DNA of 34,492 nucleotides. It comes from Gammaproteobacteria bacterium. GTDB taxonomy: Bacteria > Pseudomonadota > Gammaproteobacteria > Pseudomonadales > Azotimanducaceae. Positions 1 through 7,763 of this stretch are shown here, one piece after another. Both the position numbers and the translations under genes were made by a program. Below the pieces are notes generated by a model. It ran no database searches. It saw nothing but the letters and a program-made list of their open reading frames with translations, and had not been told where the DNA came from. The stretch spans positions 1 to 34,492 of the forward strand of contig JAPPIX010000309.1 in NCBI GenBank assembly GCA_028820495.1, read 5' to 3'. Positions within the stretch are counted from its first letter, which is position 1; each line of letters begins with the position of its first letter.

Positions 1-1133
1 CCGCGCGGGTCGCCCAAAATGTAGTTGTCCATCTGGTTCATGACGTAGGAGAAGCACAGATGGGCGTCGGTGTCGATGACGATGGTGGAGCCGCCCGCCC
101 CACCCCACCACAGGATGTTCGGATTCGGCCCCATGGCGATTTCATCGCTGCCCACGGAGTAGCCCATGCCGTAGCGCACATGGATGCCCAGCACCGCATC
201 GATGCCGTTGGTCTGCTCATTGAGGGCAGTTCGGCAACCATCCGCCGTCAGCAACTCCTTGCCGAAGGCGCGTCCGCCGTTGGCCATGGCGGTTTGCGCC
301 CGCACCACCGAACGGGCGTTGCCATGGCCGTTGGCAGCAGGAATCTCCGCTTGGCGCCAGCCGGGGGTGTTGACCGCGTCAATGACCTCGATGTTGGAGA
401 ACACGCGGCCCGGTATGGTGTCCGAGTCCATTTCCAGGATCGGCGCGGGTTCCGCCGAAGGGATCATCTCCGCGATCCGGTCGAAGTGGCTGGGGCCTGT
501 GCCGATGCGGAAGTCCGCGCCCACCACGTCCGCGACCTCCGCCTTGAAGAAGGCGCCGAAGGATGAGCCGGTGATGCGCCGCACCACTTCGCCGATCAGG
601 TAGCCCTGGGTGATGGCATGGTAGCCGCTCTGGCTGCCCGGCGCCCACCAGGGCGCTTGGCCGGCCAAGTCCGCGCAAGCCAAGGACCAGTCGTAGTGGT
701 CCTCCGCGGAGAAGTGGCGGCTGAAGCCGGGCACCCCCGCCGAATGCGCCAGCAAGTGCCTCACCAGCACGCCTTCCTTGCCGTTGGCGGCGAACTCCGG
801 CCAGTAGTCGGCAACCGGCGCATCAAGGTTCAACTGGCCCCGGTCGGCCAGCATCAACGCCGCGATGAAGGTCATGGTCTTGGTGGTGGAGAACACGTTG
901 ACGATGGTGTCCTCGGCCCAGGGCCGGGTGCGCCCGGCATCCTGGTGGCCACCCCAGATGTCCACCACGTACTCGCCCTCCAAGGTGGCCGCGAAGCTCG
1001 CGCCCACATCCCCCCGTTCGGTGAAGTTGCGTTCAAACGCATCGCGCACCCGCTCGAAGCGGGTGTCGCAGGAGCCTTCAGCCGGGGAGCGCGAGGGGTG
1101 CGCCCCTCGCACGAAAGAGCCTTCAATGTTCAT
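1..1133 (-). CDS. Serine hydrolase, EstB/class C beta-lactamase family (3' end off window)
   Basis: Reading leftward from an ATG at 1133 gives 377 open codons that run off the left edge, so the C-terminus is missing; the family is usually about 380-400 residues, so little is lost. The nucleophile motif SxxK is Ser82-Thr-Thr-Lys85, in the context VFSTTKT. A later GYHAITQGYLIGEVVRR stretch matches the catalytic Tyr region of EstB-type esterases (YxA rather than the YxN of true beta-lactamases), and a WWGGAGGSTIVID segment fits the C-terminal GG(S/T) strand. I see no signal peptide, so it is probably a cytoplasmic esterase or lactamase-fold hydrolase; the substrate is unknown. Its start lies 3 bp downstream of the glutathione transferase stop, which indicates one transcript and perhaps translational coupling. 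Confidence 0.85.
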   Translation of the reverse strand, partial: MNIEGSFVRGAHPSRSPAEGSCDTRFERVRDAFERNFTERGDVGASFAATLEGEYVVDIWGGHQDAGRTRPWAEDTIVNVFSTTKTMTFIAALMLADRGQLNLDAPVADYWPEFAANGKEGVLVRHLLAHSAGVPGFSRHFSAEDHYDWSLACADLAGQAPWWAPGSQSGYHAITQGYLIGEVVRRITGSSFGAFFKAEVADVVGADFRIGTGPSHFDRIAEMIPSAEPAPILEMDSDTIPGRVFSNIEVIDAVNTPGWRQAEIPAANGHGNARSVVRAQTAMANGGRAFGKELLTADGCRTALNEQTNGIDAVLGIHVRYGMGYSVGSDEIAMGPNPNILWWGGAGGSTIVIDTDAHLCFSYVMNQMDNYILGDPR

Positions 1134-1136
1134 ATC

Positions 1137-1865
1137 TCAAACCTCCGTTCGCAATTGGGCGTTGTTGGCGATGCGGGCGCCGGACTTCGCGTAGGCCGCC
1201 TTGCGCTCCGCACTCCATTGATCGATCTCATCCTTGGGCACCCCCCAGCCCAGGCCGCGCTCCACTGCGGGCCGCGCCCGCACCCGCTTCACCCAAGCCT
1301 CGACATTGGGCTGGTCGGTGATGTTGATCTTGCTCCACTTCCAGCCGCGCACCCACGGATAGAGGGCGATGTCGGCGATGGTGAGCTGATCGCCGCAAAC
1401 GTAGTCCCGCCCTTCGAGCCGGGCGCCCAGCACCGCCACCAAGCGCCGTCCCTCCTTGCCGAAGCGCTCCAGCGGATGCGCCTTCAACTCGGGGCCCACG
1501 TCATCCATGTAACGGGTGTAGCTGAGCTTGTTGCCAAACACCGGACCCACGTTGGCAGCCTGCCAATAGAGCCACTGCAGCACGTCCCAACGGGCTGGGC
1601 CGCTGGGCAGCAAGTCCGTGGGGTGCTTTTCGGCGAGGTACTGGAGAATGGCGCAGCTTTCCATGATGCTGAGATCGCCGTCGATCAGCACCGGGATCTT
1701 CTGATTGGGGTTTTTGGCGGTGAACTCCGGGGTGAACTGCTCCCCGGCCGCCAAGTTGATGTTGCGGACCTGAACCGCCGGCAGGTCAACGCCCGCTTCG
1801 ATCAGTTCCTCGATCATGATGCTGACCTTCCAGCCGTTCGGCGTGGCCGCGGTCCAGATTTCCAT
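1137..1865 (-). CDS. Glutathione S-transferase family protein (YfcG/YghU-like)
   Basis: 242 residues. The N-terminal thioredoxin-like domain begins ATPNGWKVSIMIEE, as in the YfcG/Ure2p-like group where Thr/Asn near residue 8-10 contacts glutathione. NPNQKIPVLID contains the cis-Pro, and IMESCAILQYLAEK holds the ES pair that binds the gamma-glutamyl group. The C-terminal helical domain carries the family N-capping segment LTIADIALYPW. It probably acts as a cytosolic glutathione-dependent disulfide reductase or detoxification enzyme. The start is supported by a GGGAG ribosome site just upstream. It is the first gene of a pair with the serine hydrolase and is preceded by a duplicated upstream element at 1893-1978. 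Confidence 0.92.
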   Translation of the reverse strand: MEIWTAATPNGWKVSIMIEELIEAGVDLPAVQVRNINLAAGEQFTPEFTAKNPNQKIPVLIDGDLSIMESCAILQYLAEKHPTDLLPSGPARWDVLQWLYWQAANVGPVFGNKLSYTRYMDDVGPELKAHPLERFGKEGRRLVAVLGARLEGRDYVCGDQLTIADIALYPWVRGWKWSKINITDQPNVEAWVKRVRARPAVERGLGWGVPKDEIDQWSAERKAAYAKSGARIANNAQLRTEV

Positions 1866-1892
1866 AGGCGGAGCTCCCTTACCCCGTGGAAT

Positions 1893-1978
1893 CCGGCTAT
1901 TTTCCCTGATCGCGGGGCAAGATTGTCAAATTAGCCAACTATTGCGCCCGGCTACCGCCCTCGCAATTGTCTGACGCC
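1893..1978 (-). promoter_or_regulatory. Duplicated upstream element, copy 1 (before the glutathione transferase)
   Basis: Read leftward, this stretch shares CCGGGCGCAATAG, then TGACAA, then TTGCCCCGCGATCA and finally TAGCCGG with 3016-3100, in the same order and spacing and in the same position ahead of a gene. Copy 1 contains a perfect TTGACA at 1924-1929 (complement), but no convincing -10 box at 17 bp. It may be a shared promoter/operator or the relic of a segmental duplication. Confidence 0.55.
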
Positions 1979-2184
1979 TAGTCTCGATTGGACCCTTCCA
2001 GTTCGCTGCCCATGAACTCATCGACCTCGCTGCCGGGAATCACATGTTGCTCGCTGGCCCATTCGCCCAAGTCGATCAGCTTGCAGCGTTCGGAGCAAAA
2101 CGGGCGAAACGGGTTTCGGGTCGTCCACTTGGCCGCCTTTCCGCAATTCGGGCAGGCGACTATCCGTGCTGTCCCTTCGGTCAT
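1978..2184 (-). CDS. yacG: DNA gyrase inhibitor YacG
   Basis: 68 residues, the usual YacG size. The zinc ligands are seen as CPNCG (residues 11-15) and CSERCK (residues about 30-35), followed by the family signature [16 protein letters not shown] and an acidic tail. YacG is known to bind the GyrB subunit and block DNA binding by gyrase, and it is largely confined to Proteobacteria, which supports that placement. It starts 9 bp after the stop of the enoyl-CoA hydratase, so it is probably co-transcribed. That partner is unusual: yacG is more often found beside coaE or pilD-type genes. Confidence 0.95.
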   Translation of the reverse strand: MTEGTARIVACPNCGKAAKWTTRNPFRPFCSERCKLIDLGEWASEQHVIPGSEVDEFMGSELEGSNRD

Positions 2185-2193
2185 CTCGCCCGC

Positions 2194-2934
2194 TCAACGC
2201 CCACGAAAAACGGGGGTGCGCTTCTCCCGAAACGCTCGGCCGCCCTCGGTGCCGTCCTCGCTCTTGGCGACGCGCAGCAGCTTCTCCCGCGCCAGCGCCC
2301 CAGCCTCCGCCGGGCTCTTGTTGAGGGTTTGCATGGCCAGCGACTTGAGGGTGGTCACCACCAGCGGCGCCGACTTGGCCAGCACGCCCGCCCATGCGCG
2401 GGCCGCATCGAGCTCCTCGCCAGCGGGCACGACCTTGTTCACCATGCCGGCCTGCAAGGCCCGCCCGGCATCGAAGTCCTCGCCAAGCAGCATGAATTCC
2501 ATCGCCACCTTGTGCGGAATGCGGGCCACGGCGCTGGCGATCAAACCGCCGGTGAAGCCCAGTTGGGCCTCCGGGTACTTGAACACCGCGCTGTCGGCCG
2601 CAACCACCAGGTCGCACATCTGCACGATGACGTAGGCGCCGCCTATGCACCAGCCGTGAACCGCGGCAATGACCGGCTTGTCGAGCGCCACGCCGATGCC
2701 GGGCACGCCCTGCCACAGCTCTCGGGGCGGTGACTTGACGTCGGCACCCACCGAAAAGGCGCGCTCGCCAGCGCCGCACAGCACGGCCACCCGGTCGTCG
2801 CTGTCGGCAAACCGGCGCCAAGCGGCACCCAGGCCCTGAACCACGGCCTCGTCCAAGGCGTTCATGCGCTCCGCCCGGTCGATGGTGACCGTGGCCACGC
2901 CATCGGCGGATTGGTAGGTGACCACGGCGCTCAA
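2194..2934 (-). CDS. Enoyl-CoA hydratase/isomerase (crotonase family)
   Basis: About 246 residues from a TTG at 2934. The body has the crotonase order: an N-terminal strand with GVATVTIDRAERMNALD, the oxyanion-hole segment RAFSVGADVK, the GGAYVIVQMCDLVVAA segment, YPEAQLGFTGG with the first catalytic Glu, and KVAMEFMLLG with the second. Both Glu residues of the rat hydratase pair are therefore present, so hydratase activity on 2-enoyl-CoA is plausible. The TTG overlaps the TGA of a short upstream reading frame (TTGA), which suggests restart by translational coupling. An alternative TTG at 2949 would add five residues. No ATG or strong ribosome site precedes either candidate. Confidence 0.88.
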   Translation of the reverse strand: MSAVVTYQSADGVATVTIDRAERMNALDEAVVQGLGAAWRRFADSDDRVAVLCGAGERAFSVGADVKSPPRELWQGVPGIGVALDKPVIAAVHGWCIGGAYVIVQMCDLVVAADSAVFKYPEAQLGFTGGLIASAVARIPHKVAMEFMLLGEDFDAGRALQAGMVNKVVPAGEELDAARAWAGVLAKSAPLVVTTLKSLAMQTLNKSPAEAGALAREKLLRVAKSEDGTEGGRAFREKRTPVFRGR

Positions 2935-3005
2935 GTTATCTGCAGCCAAGCGATGCCCGGCTTGCGCAAGGCGACTTCGAATCCCGTGAACTCCCCTGTG
3001 TTCAT
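2931..3005 (-). pseudogene. Short leader frame, probable relic of a second crotonase start
   Basis: A 24-codon frame starts at ATG 3005 behind a GGGGGAAA purine run and stops at TGA 2931, sharing two bases with the TTG start of the hydratase. Its end (RKPGIAWLQIT) resembles the first beta strand of crotonases, which commonly read GVAWITLNRPE. It therefore looks like the stump of a second crotonase gene deleted down to its start, now supplying ribosome entry to the downstream gene. It could instead be a real coupling leader peptide. Confidence 0.4.
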
Positions 3006-3015
3006 AGAGTTTCCC

Positions 3016-3100
3016 CCGGCTAGTTTTCTTGATCGCGGGGCAAAGTTGTCACACAAATCTCCTATTGCGCCCGGCGACCACCTTGTCGTCGGTCTGAGGC
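3016..3100 (-). promoter_or_regulatory. Duplicated upstream element, copy 2 (before the enoyl-CoA hydratase)
   Basis: This is the second copy of the element at 1893-1978. Blocks CCGGGCGCAATAG, TGACAA, TTGCCCCGCGATCA and TAGCCGG recur in order, and it ends about 11 bp upstream of the leader ATG at 3005. The blocks are better conserved than the bases between them, which suggests either a functional site or a fairly old duplication. Confidence 0.55.
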
Positions 3101-3109
3101 ATCGCCGCG

Positions 3110-3796
3110 TTAGCCCATGAACATCCGCCAAGTCGCCATGTCCTTGACCGCCAGGTAGGTGTTCTGACGCCGGGTTTCGCCCATGGTGGCATTGGGGACG
3201 TGCCCGTAGTTGTGGCCCGGCAGCAGCAGCGTGTCGTCGGGCAGGGCCTTGAGCTTTTGCAGGCTGTGGTACATGTCCTCGGAATTGGAGCCGGGCAGGT
3301 CCACCCTTCCGCAGCCGTTGATGAACAGGGTATCGCCTGAAACGAGCGTGTTGCGGATGCGGAAGCACTGGGAGCCCGGGGTGTGGCCCGGCGTGTGCAG
3401 AAACTCCACCTCCACCTCGCCCACCTTGAGCACATCGCCGGAATCCACCGCCGCGATGTCGCTGTCGGAAAGCCCCGTGACCTTCTTCACGCCACCCACT
3501 TCCGCACGGTGCGCATAGGCCTTGACCGGGCTCTTGGCCATCAACTCGGCCAAGCCTTCGATCTGGTTGCGGGCGAACGAACCGCCGATGTGGTCGGGAT
3601 GGTAGTGGGTGACTAGGGCGCCGGTAAGCTGGTAGTCCTTTTCCGCCACGTGCGCAAGCAGGCGGTCGATGTCCCAAGCCGGATCGACGATCACCACCTC
3701 GCGGGTCGAGCGGCAACCCACCAAGTAGGTGAAATTCTGCATCGGGCCGATCTCGATCTGCTCGATGATGAGTTCGCTGTCTTCGGTCCAGGGCAT
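3110..3796 (-). CDS. Metallo-beta-lactamase fold hydrolase (glyoxalase II/ETHE1-like)
   Basis: 228 residues from ATG 3796, which has GGAG six bases upstream; a longer frame to 3865 lacks such a site. Metal-binding motifs are THYHPDHIGG (HxHxDH), the His of LHTPGHTPGS, the Asp of SGDTLF and the His of LLPGHNYGH, so the dinuclear site is complete. The segment FINGCGRVDLPGSNSEDMYHSL is typical of the hydroxyacylglutathione-hydrolase/persulfide-dioxygenase branch, so a thioester or persulfide substrate is likely, but the exact reaction cannot be read from sequence. No signal peptide is seen, so it is cytoplasmic. It is divergent from the hicBA pair. Confidence 0.88.
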   Translation of the reverse strand: MPWTEDSELIIEQIEIGPMQNFTYLVGCRSTREVVIVDPAWDIDRLLAHVAEKDYQLTGALVTHYHPDHIGGSFARNQIEGLAELMAKSPVKAYAHRAEVGGVKKVTGLSDSDIAAVDSGDVLKVGEVEVEFLHTPGHTPGSQCFRIRNTLVSGDTLFINGCGRVDLPGSNSEDMYHSLQKLKALPDDTLLLPGHNYGHVPNATMGETRRQNTYLAVKDMATWRMFMG

Positions 3797-3974
3797 GGCG
3801 CGCTCCAATCGGTCAGCCGACTGCCGGTGAAGTTCGGCCCGACGTTTGACCGCCTTCCCGTGCAATCGAAAGGCCGCATGTTACCGAAATTCCACAGCTC
3901 GATTCGACTCATTGCTGTTGGCAACGGCGGAGTTGGCAACGGCACAGAGAGTGTTTCGACCGGACCAGCCGCAC

Positions 3975-3980
3975 TATAAT
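3975..3980 (+). promoter_or_regulatory. -10 box TATAAT ahead of hicBA
   Basis: A perfect TATAAT lies 35 bp before the hicB ATG; the -35 region is weak. The same box in the same setting precedes the hicB relic at 8240-8245, so the promoter was duplicated with the gene. Confidence 0.5.
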
Positions 3981-4014
3981 GAAAGCCTAGCGATTGGAAA
4001 TCGAGTGTTCACCA

Positions 4015-4224
4015 ATGCGAGTTTTTACTTCCGTAGTGGAACATTGTCCGGATACTGGCCTCTATGTCGGTCACGTCCCGGGCTTTCCCGGTGCCCACAG
4101 CCAAGGCGGGACGCTTGAGGAGCTCAATGACAATCTCAAGGAAGTCATTGCCTTGATCCTCGACCAAGGTGCGCCCGTCATGGAAGGCGAGTTTGTCGGC
4201 ACCCAGGTCGTCGTGGTCGCTTGA
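4015..4224 (+). CDS. hicB: HicB-family antitoxin
   Basis: 69 residues from the ATG at 4015, chosen over an in-frame ATG 21 bp upstream because the HicB domain begins right here. The fold is the partial RNase H-like HicB domain: VVEHCPDTGLYVGHVPGFPGAHSQG followed by the helix TLEELNDNLKEVIALIL. There is no separate C-terminal DNA-binding domain, so this is the short HicB form. HicB binds and neutralises HicA and often represses the operon. hicA starts 6 bp downstream. A truncated duplicate lies at 8280-8417. Confidence 0.9.
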   Translation: MRVFTSVVEHCPDTGLYVGHVPGFPGAHSQGGTLEELNDNLKEVIALILDQGAPVMEGEFVGTQVVVVA

Positions 4225-4230
4225 GAGCGG

Positions 4231-4458
4231 ATGTCGTCGGTCCCCGTCCTCAAACCGAGAGAGGTCATAGCCGTGCTCTCCGCGCTCGGTTTCGAGGAGG
4301 TTCGGCAACGCGGCTCGCACAAGCAGTTCCGCCATTCGGACGGACGGGCGACCACGGTGCCTGTGCATGGTGGGCGTGACATATCACCGATCCTCTTGCG
4401 CCGTATCGCCCGGGACGTGGGGTTGACAGTGCGGGAGTTTACGGCGCACCTCCGATAA
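4231..4458 (+). CDS. hicA: HicA-family mRNA interferase toxin
   Basis: 75 residues, the family's usual size. The double-stranded RNA-binding-like fold is recognisable from KPREVIAVLSALGFEEVRQRGSHKQF, with the catalytic His in RGSHKQF, then TTVPVHGGRDISPILLRRIARDVGLTVREF. HicA cleaves mRNA and tmRNA independently of translation. A GAGAG ribosome site precedes the ATG. Gene order is antitoxin first. The catalytic His and full length suggest a functional toxin. Confidence 0.92.
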   Translation: MSSVPVLKPREVIAVLSALGFEEVRQRGSHKQFRHSDGRATTVPVHGGRDISPILLRRIARDVGLTVREFTAHLR

Positions 4459-4787
4459 GGCCTATTCGATATTCCACGAGAAGCGACGCCAGGTGCGGCG
4501 GATGTTTCGGCGGAGTAGTCATCCCGCTTAGGCCAGCGGAAAGGCACCCAGAGGCAACCCGCGACAAGAGCCCTGCGATGCCCTGAACCCATGAGCATGA
4601 AGCTGGCCTTCCCGTCAAAGGGATACGGGATGTACAGGGAAACTCAGAAAAAGTGAAGGCCAAGTCTTGTCCTGCCAGCGACCTTGGGAATTTGCTTTGA
4701 CAGGCGGGCTGAGTGTGTGTGCCACGGGCAACGGGAAACGCATATACTTTGGGAGTCGATTCCGTCGGCCATCCGGGAAGCAGGTCA
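4459..4787. other. Intergenic stretch without a recognisable gene
   Basis: These 329 bp lie between hicA and the SEC-C protein. I see no convincing coding region on either strand. A TATACT at 4743-4748, about 40 bp before the next ATG, could be a -10 box, but its -35 region is poor. TTTGACA at 4696-4702 has no matching -10. Confidence 0.4.
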
Positions 4788-6845
4788 ATGCAAGAGGATT
4801 TTCTGCCGCACGATGTGTGGAACGAACTTGTCGAAGCGGCCGTCAAGAGAATCGTCGGGACGGGCGATCTTGACGGTTTTCTCGCTTGGTTCAGTGACGA
4901 GGTGAATCGGCAACGCCTGTTGGCGCGCCTGCCGCTGGAGGCAGGCAAGACGAAGGCCCTAGCCGTGCAGCTCGGCCGTTCGCTTTGGGGGGCAACCCCC
5001 GCGCCGCACAACGGTTTCAGGCCGCAGCCGCTGCCTAAGCCAAGCCGCAACGCACCGTGCTTTTGCGGCTCCGGCCTGAAGTACAAACACTGCTGCGCCC
5101 GCTTTTCGACCTTGCCAGCCATAAGTTCGGACGATCTCTGGCCAGCCGTGCTCGATGCACTGCCTCAGCGGGACTGTAGGCAACTCGTCGCGGTCGGACG
5201 CGCGCCCGTCGAAAGCCTCATCGATGCGGCCCACGAATCCAAGTTCCTGGGTGATACCCGCAAGGCCATCGGCTTCTTGGAGCCAATGTTCGCCAGCACG
5301 CTCGCCGGCACGGGGCACCAGTACGGTCGTGCCCTTTCATTGCTATGCGACCTGTACGGCGATGCGGGCTGGTCGCGGAAGAAGGCGGAACTGATCGAAC
5401 GGATCGTCGCGGAAGCGCCCCGATCCGAGTTGCGCTCCCTAGCCTTTCAGCGCATGGCCATATTGTGCATCGAACGGGGCGACCGCGACGGTGCTTGGGA
5501 GGCCTTTCGCCAGGCGCAGCGCGACACGCCCGGCGACCCGCTGATCGCCTTGCTGGAAATTCATCTTTTGATGGCCGAACACCAGCCCGAGCGGGCGCGG
5601 GAGAGCGCCCGCGTGTGGCGCAAGCGCCTAGGCAAGCGCAACGCCGAGGAAAACGACCGCGTGATCGCTTTCCTGACGGCGGCTGCTCAGGATCCCCACC
5701 GGGCCATGGCGGCAACGTTCAATGAGGCAACCGGCGGAGCGGGCCAACGGTTGCTCGAGGCGCTGCCGAACATCGTCAAGCGCCCGCTGCCCCGCTACGA
5801 AGTCGCTGCAGTGCCGGCGCTCGATCCGAGCGGCGAACTTGGGGCGGGCATCGCGAGGCAACTGCGCGGCATGGGCATAGCGGAGGAGGACGTCCGCGAG
5901 TTTGCGCCCGAACTGCTTGAACAGGCCCGGAGCTTGGCGCACGGTGACGGTTCGCCTGACGAGGTATCCGACGCAACCTCCGACGCGCATCTCACGCTCC
6001 AGGCACCGGAGCGGCTGCGGGTTCTGGAAGCCGACTGGCACGCCATCTATTCGCCCGGCAAGCCGTTCTCCATCAACGAAGTGCCGCGCCAAGCCGAGTT
6101 CCCTTGGGATCCCAACGAAGAGGATGCTTGGATGGGTTTCCTGGATCGTCATCCGGAAGCGTTCGACAGCATCGATGTCCTGGACGATCTCGCCACCGCG
6201 GTGGAGCTTCACCCGATGCGCAGTTCGGCGGGTTTTCGGGAAGCGATGCAGGTGCCCTTGGTCGAACGCGGCGTTCGCATCCTAGAGCAGGCCTTCGGCG
6301 AAGCCGGCCCGTCCGGCAACCTGTACTTGGAATGGGCCGATGCCCGGAACCGGCCTGTTTTGCGTTGCCTGGCGCGCGCCCAATTCCAGGCGATGGAGCA
6401 GGAGCATGTCGAGCGGGCACAGTACCTAGCGGAGCGCCTGATCGCGCTCAACCCCAGCGACAGCCACGGAATGAGGACCTCGCTCATGAATATCTACCTA
6501 AGAGCGGGCGACGACGAAGGAGCGGTTTTGCTAGCTTCGAGCTACGAGGACGACATGTTCCCGGAACTGCCCTACGGCCGGGTTCTGGCACTGGTTCGAC
6601 TGGGCCGGATGGACGAGGCGTCCGAAGCCGCCCAGCTTGCGGTGAACCGATTGCCGGAAGTGCGCCGTCACCTGATGCGGGAGCGGGCCCGCCAGCCCCG
6701 CATCGATCCATATGGGGTCGCGTTGGGCAGCAAGGAGCAGGCCTGGCTCTACCGGGACGAGATGCGCGACCTCTGGGTGGGTGAACCCGAAGCGATGGCG
6801 CTGCTTAGGCATACCCGGCCCTCGACCGGAACCGACGACGGCTAA
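4788..6845 (+). CDS. SEC-C motif protein with TPR-like helical repeats
   Basis: 685 residues from the ATG at 4788, which has GGGAAGCAGG upstream; the frame stays open 75 bp further left, but without a comparable ribosome site. Residues 84-104 form a SEC-C zinc motif, PCFCGSGLKYKHCC (CxCGSG...CC), as found at the end of SecA and in many uncharacterised proteins. The rest is a long helical repeat region with TPR-like pairs, for example AFQRMAILCIERGDRDGAWE and ALVRLGRMDEASEAAQLAVN. An acidic central part includes FPWDPNEEDAWMGFLD. It has no signal peptide or membrane segment. It probably acts as a cytoplasmic binding scaffold; the function is unknown. Confidence 0.85.
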   Translation: MQEDFLPHDVWNELVEAAVKRIVGTGDLDGFLAWFSDEVNRQRLLARLPLEAGKTKALAVQLGRSLWGATPAPHNGFRPQPLPKPSRNAPCFCGSGLKYKHCCARFSTLPAISSDDLWPAVLDALPQRDCRQLVAVGRAPVESLIDAAHESKFLGDTRKAIGFLEPMFASTLAGTGHQYGRALSLLCDLYGDAGWSRKKAELIERIVAEAPRSELRSLAFQRMAILCIERGDRDGAWEAFRQAQRDTPGDPLIALLEIHLLMAEHQPERARESARVWRKRLGKRNAEENDRVIAFLTAAAQDPHRAMAATFNEATGGAGQRLLEALPNIVKRPLPRYEVAAVPALDPSGELGAGIARQLRGMGIAEEDVREFAPELLEQARSLAHGDGSPDEVSDATSDAHLTLQAPERLRVLEADWHAIYSPGKPFSINEVPRQAEFPWDPNEEDAWMGFLDRHPEAFDSIDVLDDLATAVELHPMRSSAGFREAMQVPLVERGVRILEQAFGEAGPSGNLYLEWADARNRPVLRCLARAQFQAMEQEHVERAQYLAERLIALNPSDSHGMRTSLMNIYLRAGDDEGAVLLASSYEDDMFPELPYGRVLALVRLGRMDEASEAAQLAVNRLPEVRRHLMRERARQPRIDPYGVALGSKEQAWLYRDEMRDLWVGEPEAMALLRHTRPSTGTDDG

Positions 6846-6897
6846 GGAATCGACTGGCCAAACGGCTGGAGGAAGAAAGCGCCTTGGTCGCCAACCA

Positions 6898-7500
6898 TCA
6901 GGCCGGGGCCACTTTAACCGCCGCCAGGTTCCTGTCCTCCCGCCCGCGAGGTGGATTGGCTCTCCCCGGTCCCGGTTCTTCTCGGCATAGCCTCTTTCTC
7001 CCGTATCTGCTCAATGGCCTTCTCGGCCACCGAATCGCCGTTGCCCTGCCCATCAGCCATCTTGAACTCGAACACTTCGCCGCCGTGCAGCGCCGCCATG
7101 TCCGCCCGGCCCTTGCCTGAGGAGTCTTCCACCCGCAGGTCCAGGCCGATGGTGCGGAAGCAGGCGTAAAGCAAACCGGCGTACCATGCCTCGTGGCGGG
7201 CAGGACTGTTGGCGCCCTGCCAACGGTAGGGTGTTGCCGCGAAGAATGATCTGAGCCGATCAGCGAATCCCTCGAAGTCATTGGCGGCCCGCAGGCAGCC
7301 GAGTTCAATCCCTTGGTCCGCTGTCTCCTCCCTTCTGCCGGTGAGGTATCCCAGGAGCCCGTCGCTAAGGCTCTGGCGCACTTCGAGATTGGGATAGTCC
7401 AATTTGTACAGGGTTCTAGGGCCGCGCCTTTCCTCCGCAGCAATGGTCAGATACCCTGCAACCATGGATGAGTCCCAACGGGGCGGCAGTTGAACTGTGG
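6898..7500 (-). pseudogene. Frameshifted, 5'-truncated relic of an AAA-ATPase/PD-(D/E)XK protein (DUF1703 type)
   Basis: Read leftward from about 7500, the frame gives GYLTI, YKLDYPNLEVR, AAATPYRW-like, YAGLLYACFRTIGLDLRVED and GRADMAALHGGEVFEFKM, the C-terminal nuclease part (Asp...Glu-x-Lys) of DUF1703 proteins. Three breaks are visible. The N-terminal ATPase part is absent, since the match ends at the antitoxin operator. The frame shifts after EQIREK, with GYAEKNRDRGEPIHL continuing in another frame. It then shifts again, with REDRNLAAVKVAPA finishing in a third. The gene is dead, or at most encodes a truncated 183-residue product from 7465 to 6914. Confidence 0.75.
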
Positions 7501-7524
7501 TGACTGGTCATCAATACTAGTCAC
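7500..7524. promoter_or_regulatory. Inverted-repeat operator upstream of the Phd/VapC-type pair
   Basis: GTGACTGG at 7500-7507 and CTAGTCAC at 7517-7524 form an 8-bp inverted repeat with one mismatch around a 9-bp AT-rich spacer, ending two bases before the antitoxin ATG. Antitoxins of this class usually repress their own operon through such palindromes. Confidence 0.55.
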
Positions 7525-7526
7525 CT

Positions 7527-7763
7527 ATGGAACGTATCAATGCCTCCGATTTCAAAGCCCGCTGCCTCTCCATACTCGACCGCGTCAAATCAAGTGGCGA
7601 GCGAGTGGTCATCCTGAAGCGCGGCCAGCCCGTGGCGGAGCTTGGCCCAGCGACCCAATCGTCGGATCACTACCCCCAGCTGCGGTTGAAGGGCACCGTG
7701 ACCGTGGTGGGCGACATCGTTGGCCCGGTGGTCCCGGAGGATCACTGGGAAAGCAACCGTTGA
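7527..7763 (+). CDS. Phd/YefM-type antitoxin
   Basis: 78 residues. The N-terminal part (MERINASDFKARCLSILDRV, then GERVVILKRGQPVAELGP) is the Phd/YefM DNA-binding fold. The remaining 35 residues are the variable toxin-binding tail, including GTVTVVGDIVGPVVPED. It is expected to bind the downstream PIN toxin and the palindrome at 7500-7524. Its TGA shares one base with the toxin ATG (TGATG), a coupled arrangement typical of toxin-antitoxin pairs. Confidence 0.9.
   Translation: MERINASDFKARCLSILDRVKSSGERVVILKRGQPVAELGPATQSSDHYPQLRLKGTVTVVGDIVGPVVPEDHWESNR

Noticed and set aside
618-1934. A 438-codon plus-strand frame across the serine hydrolase and glutathione transferase
   Set aside because: It covers two recognisable minus-strand genes and has low-complexity composition; antisense shadow.
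3005-3100. An FNR/FixK-type site (TTGAT-N4-ATCAA) in the duplicated upstream element
   Set aside because: TTGATCGCGGGGCAA matches only the left half; the right half is not ATCAA in either copy.
3917-3943. Direct repeat GTTGGCAACGGC twice within 27 bp upstream of hicB
   Set aside because: Only two copies, no symmetry and no second occurrence at the duplicated hicB promoter; probably chance or slippage.
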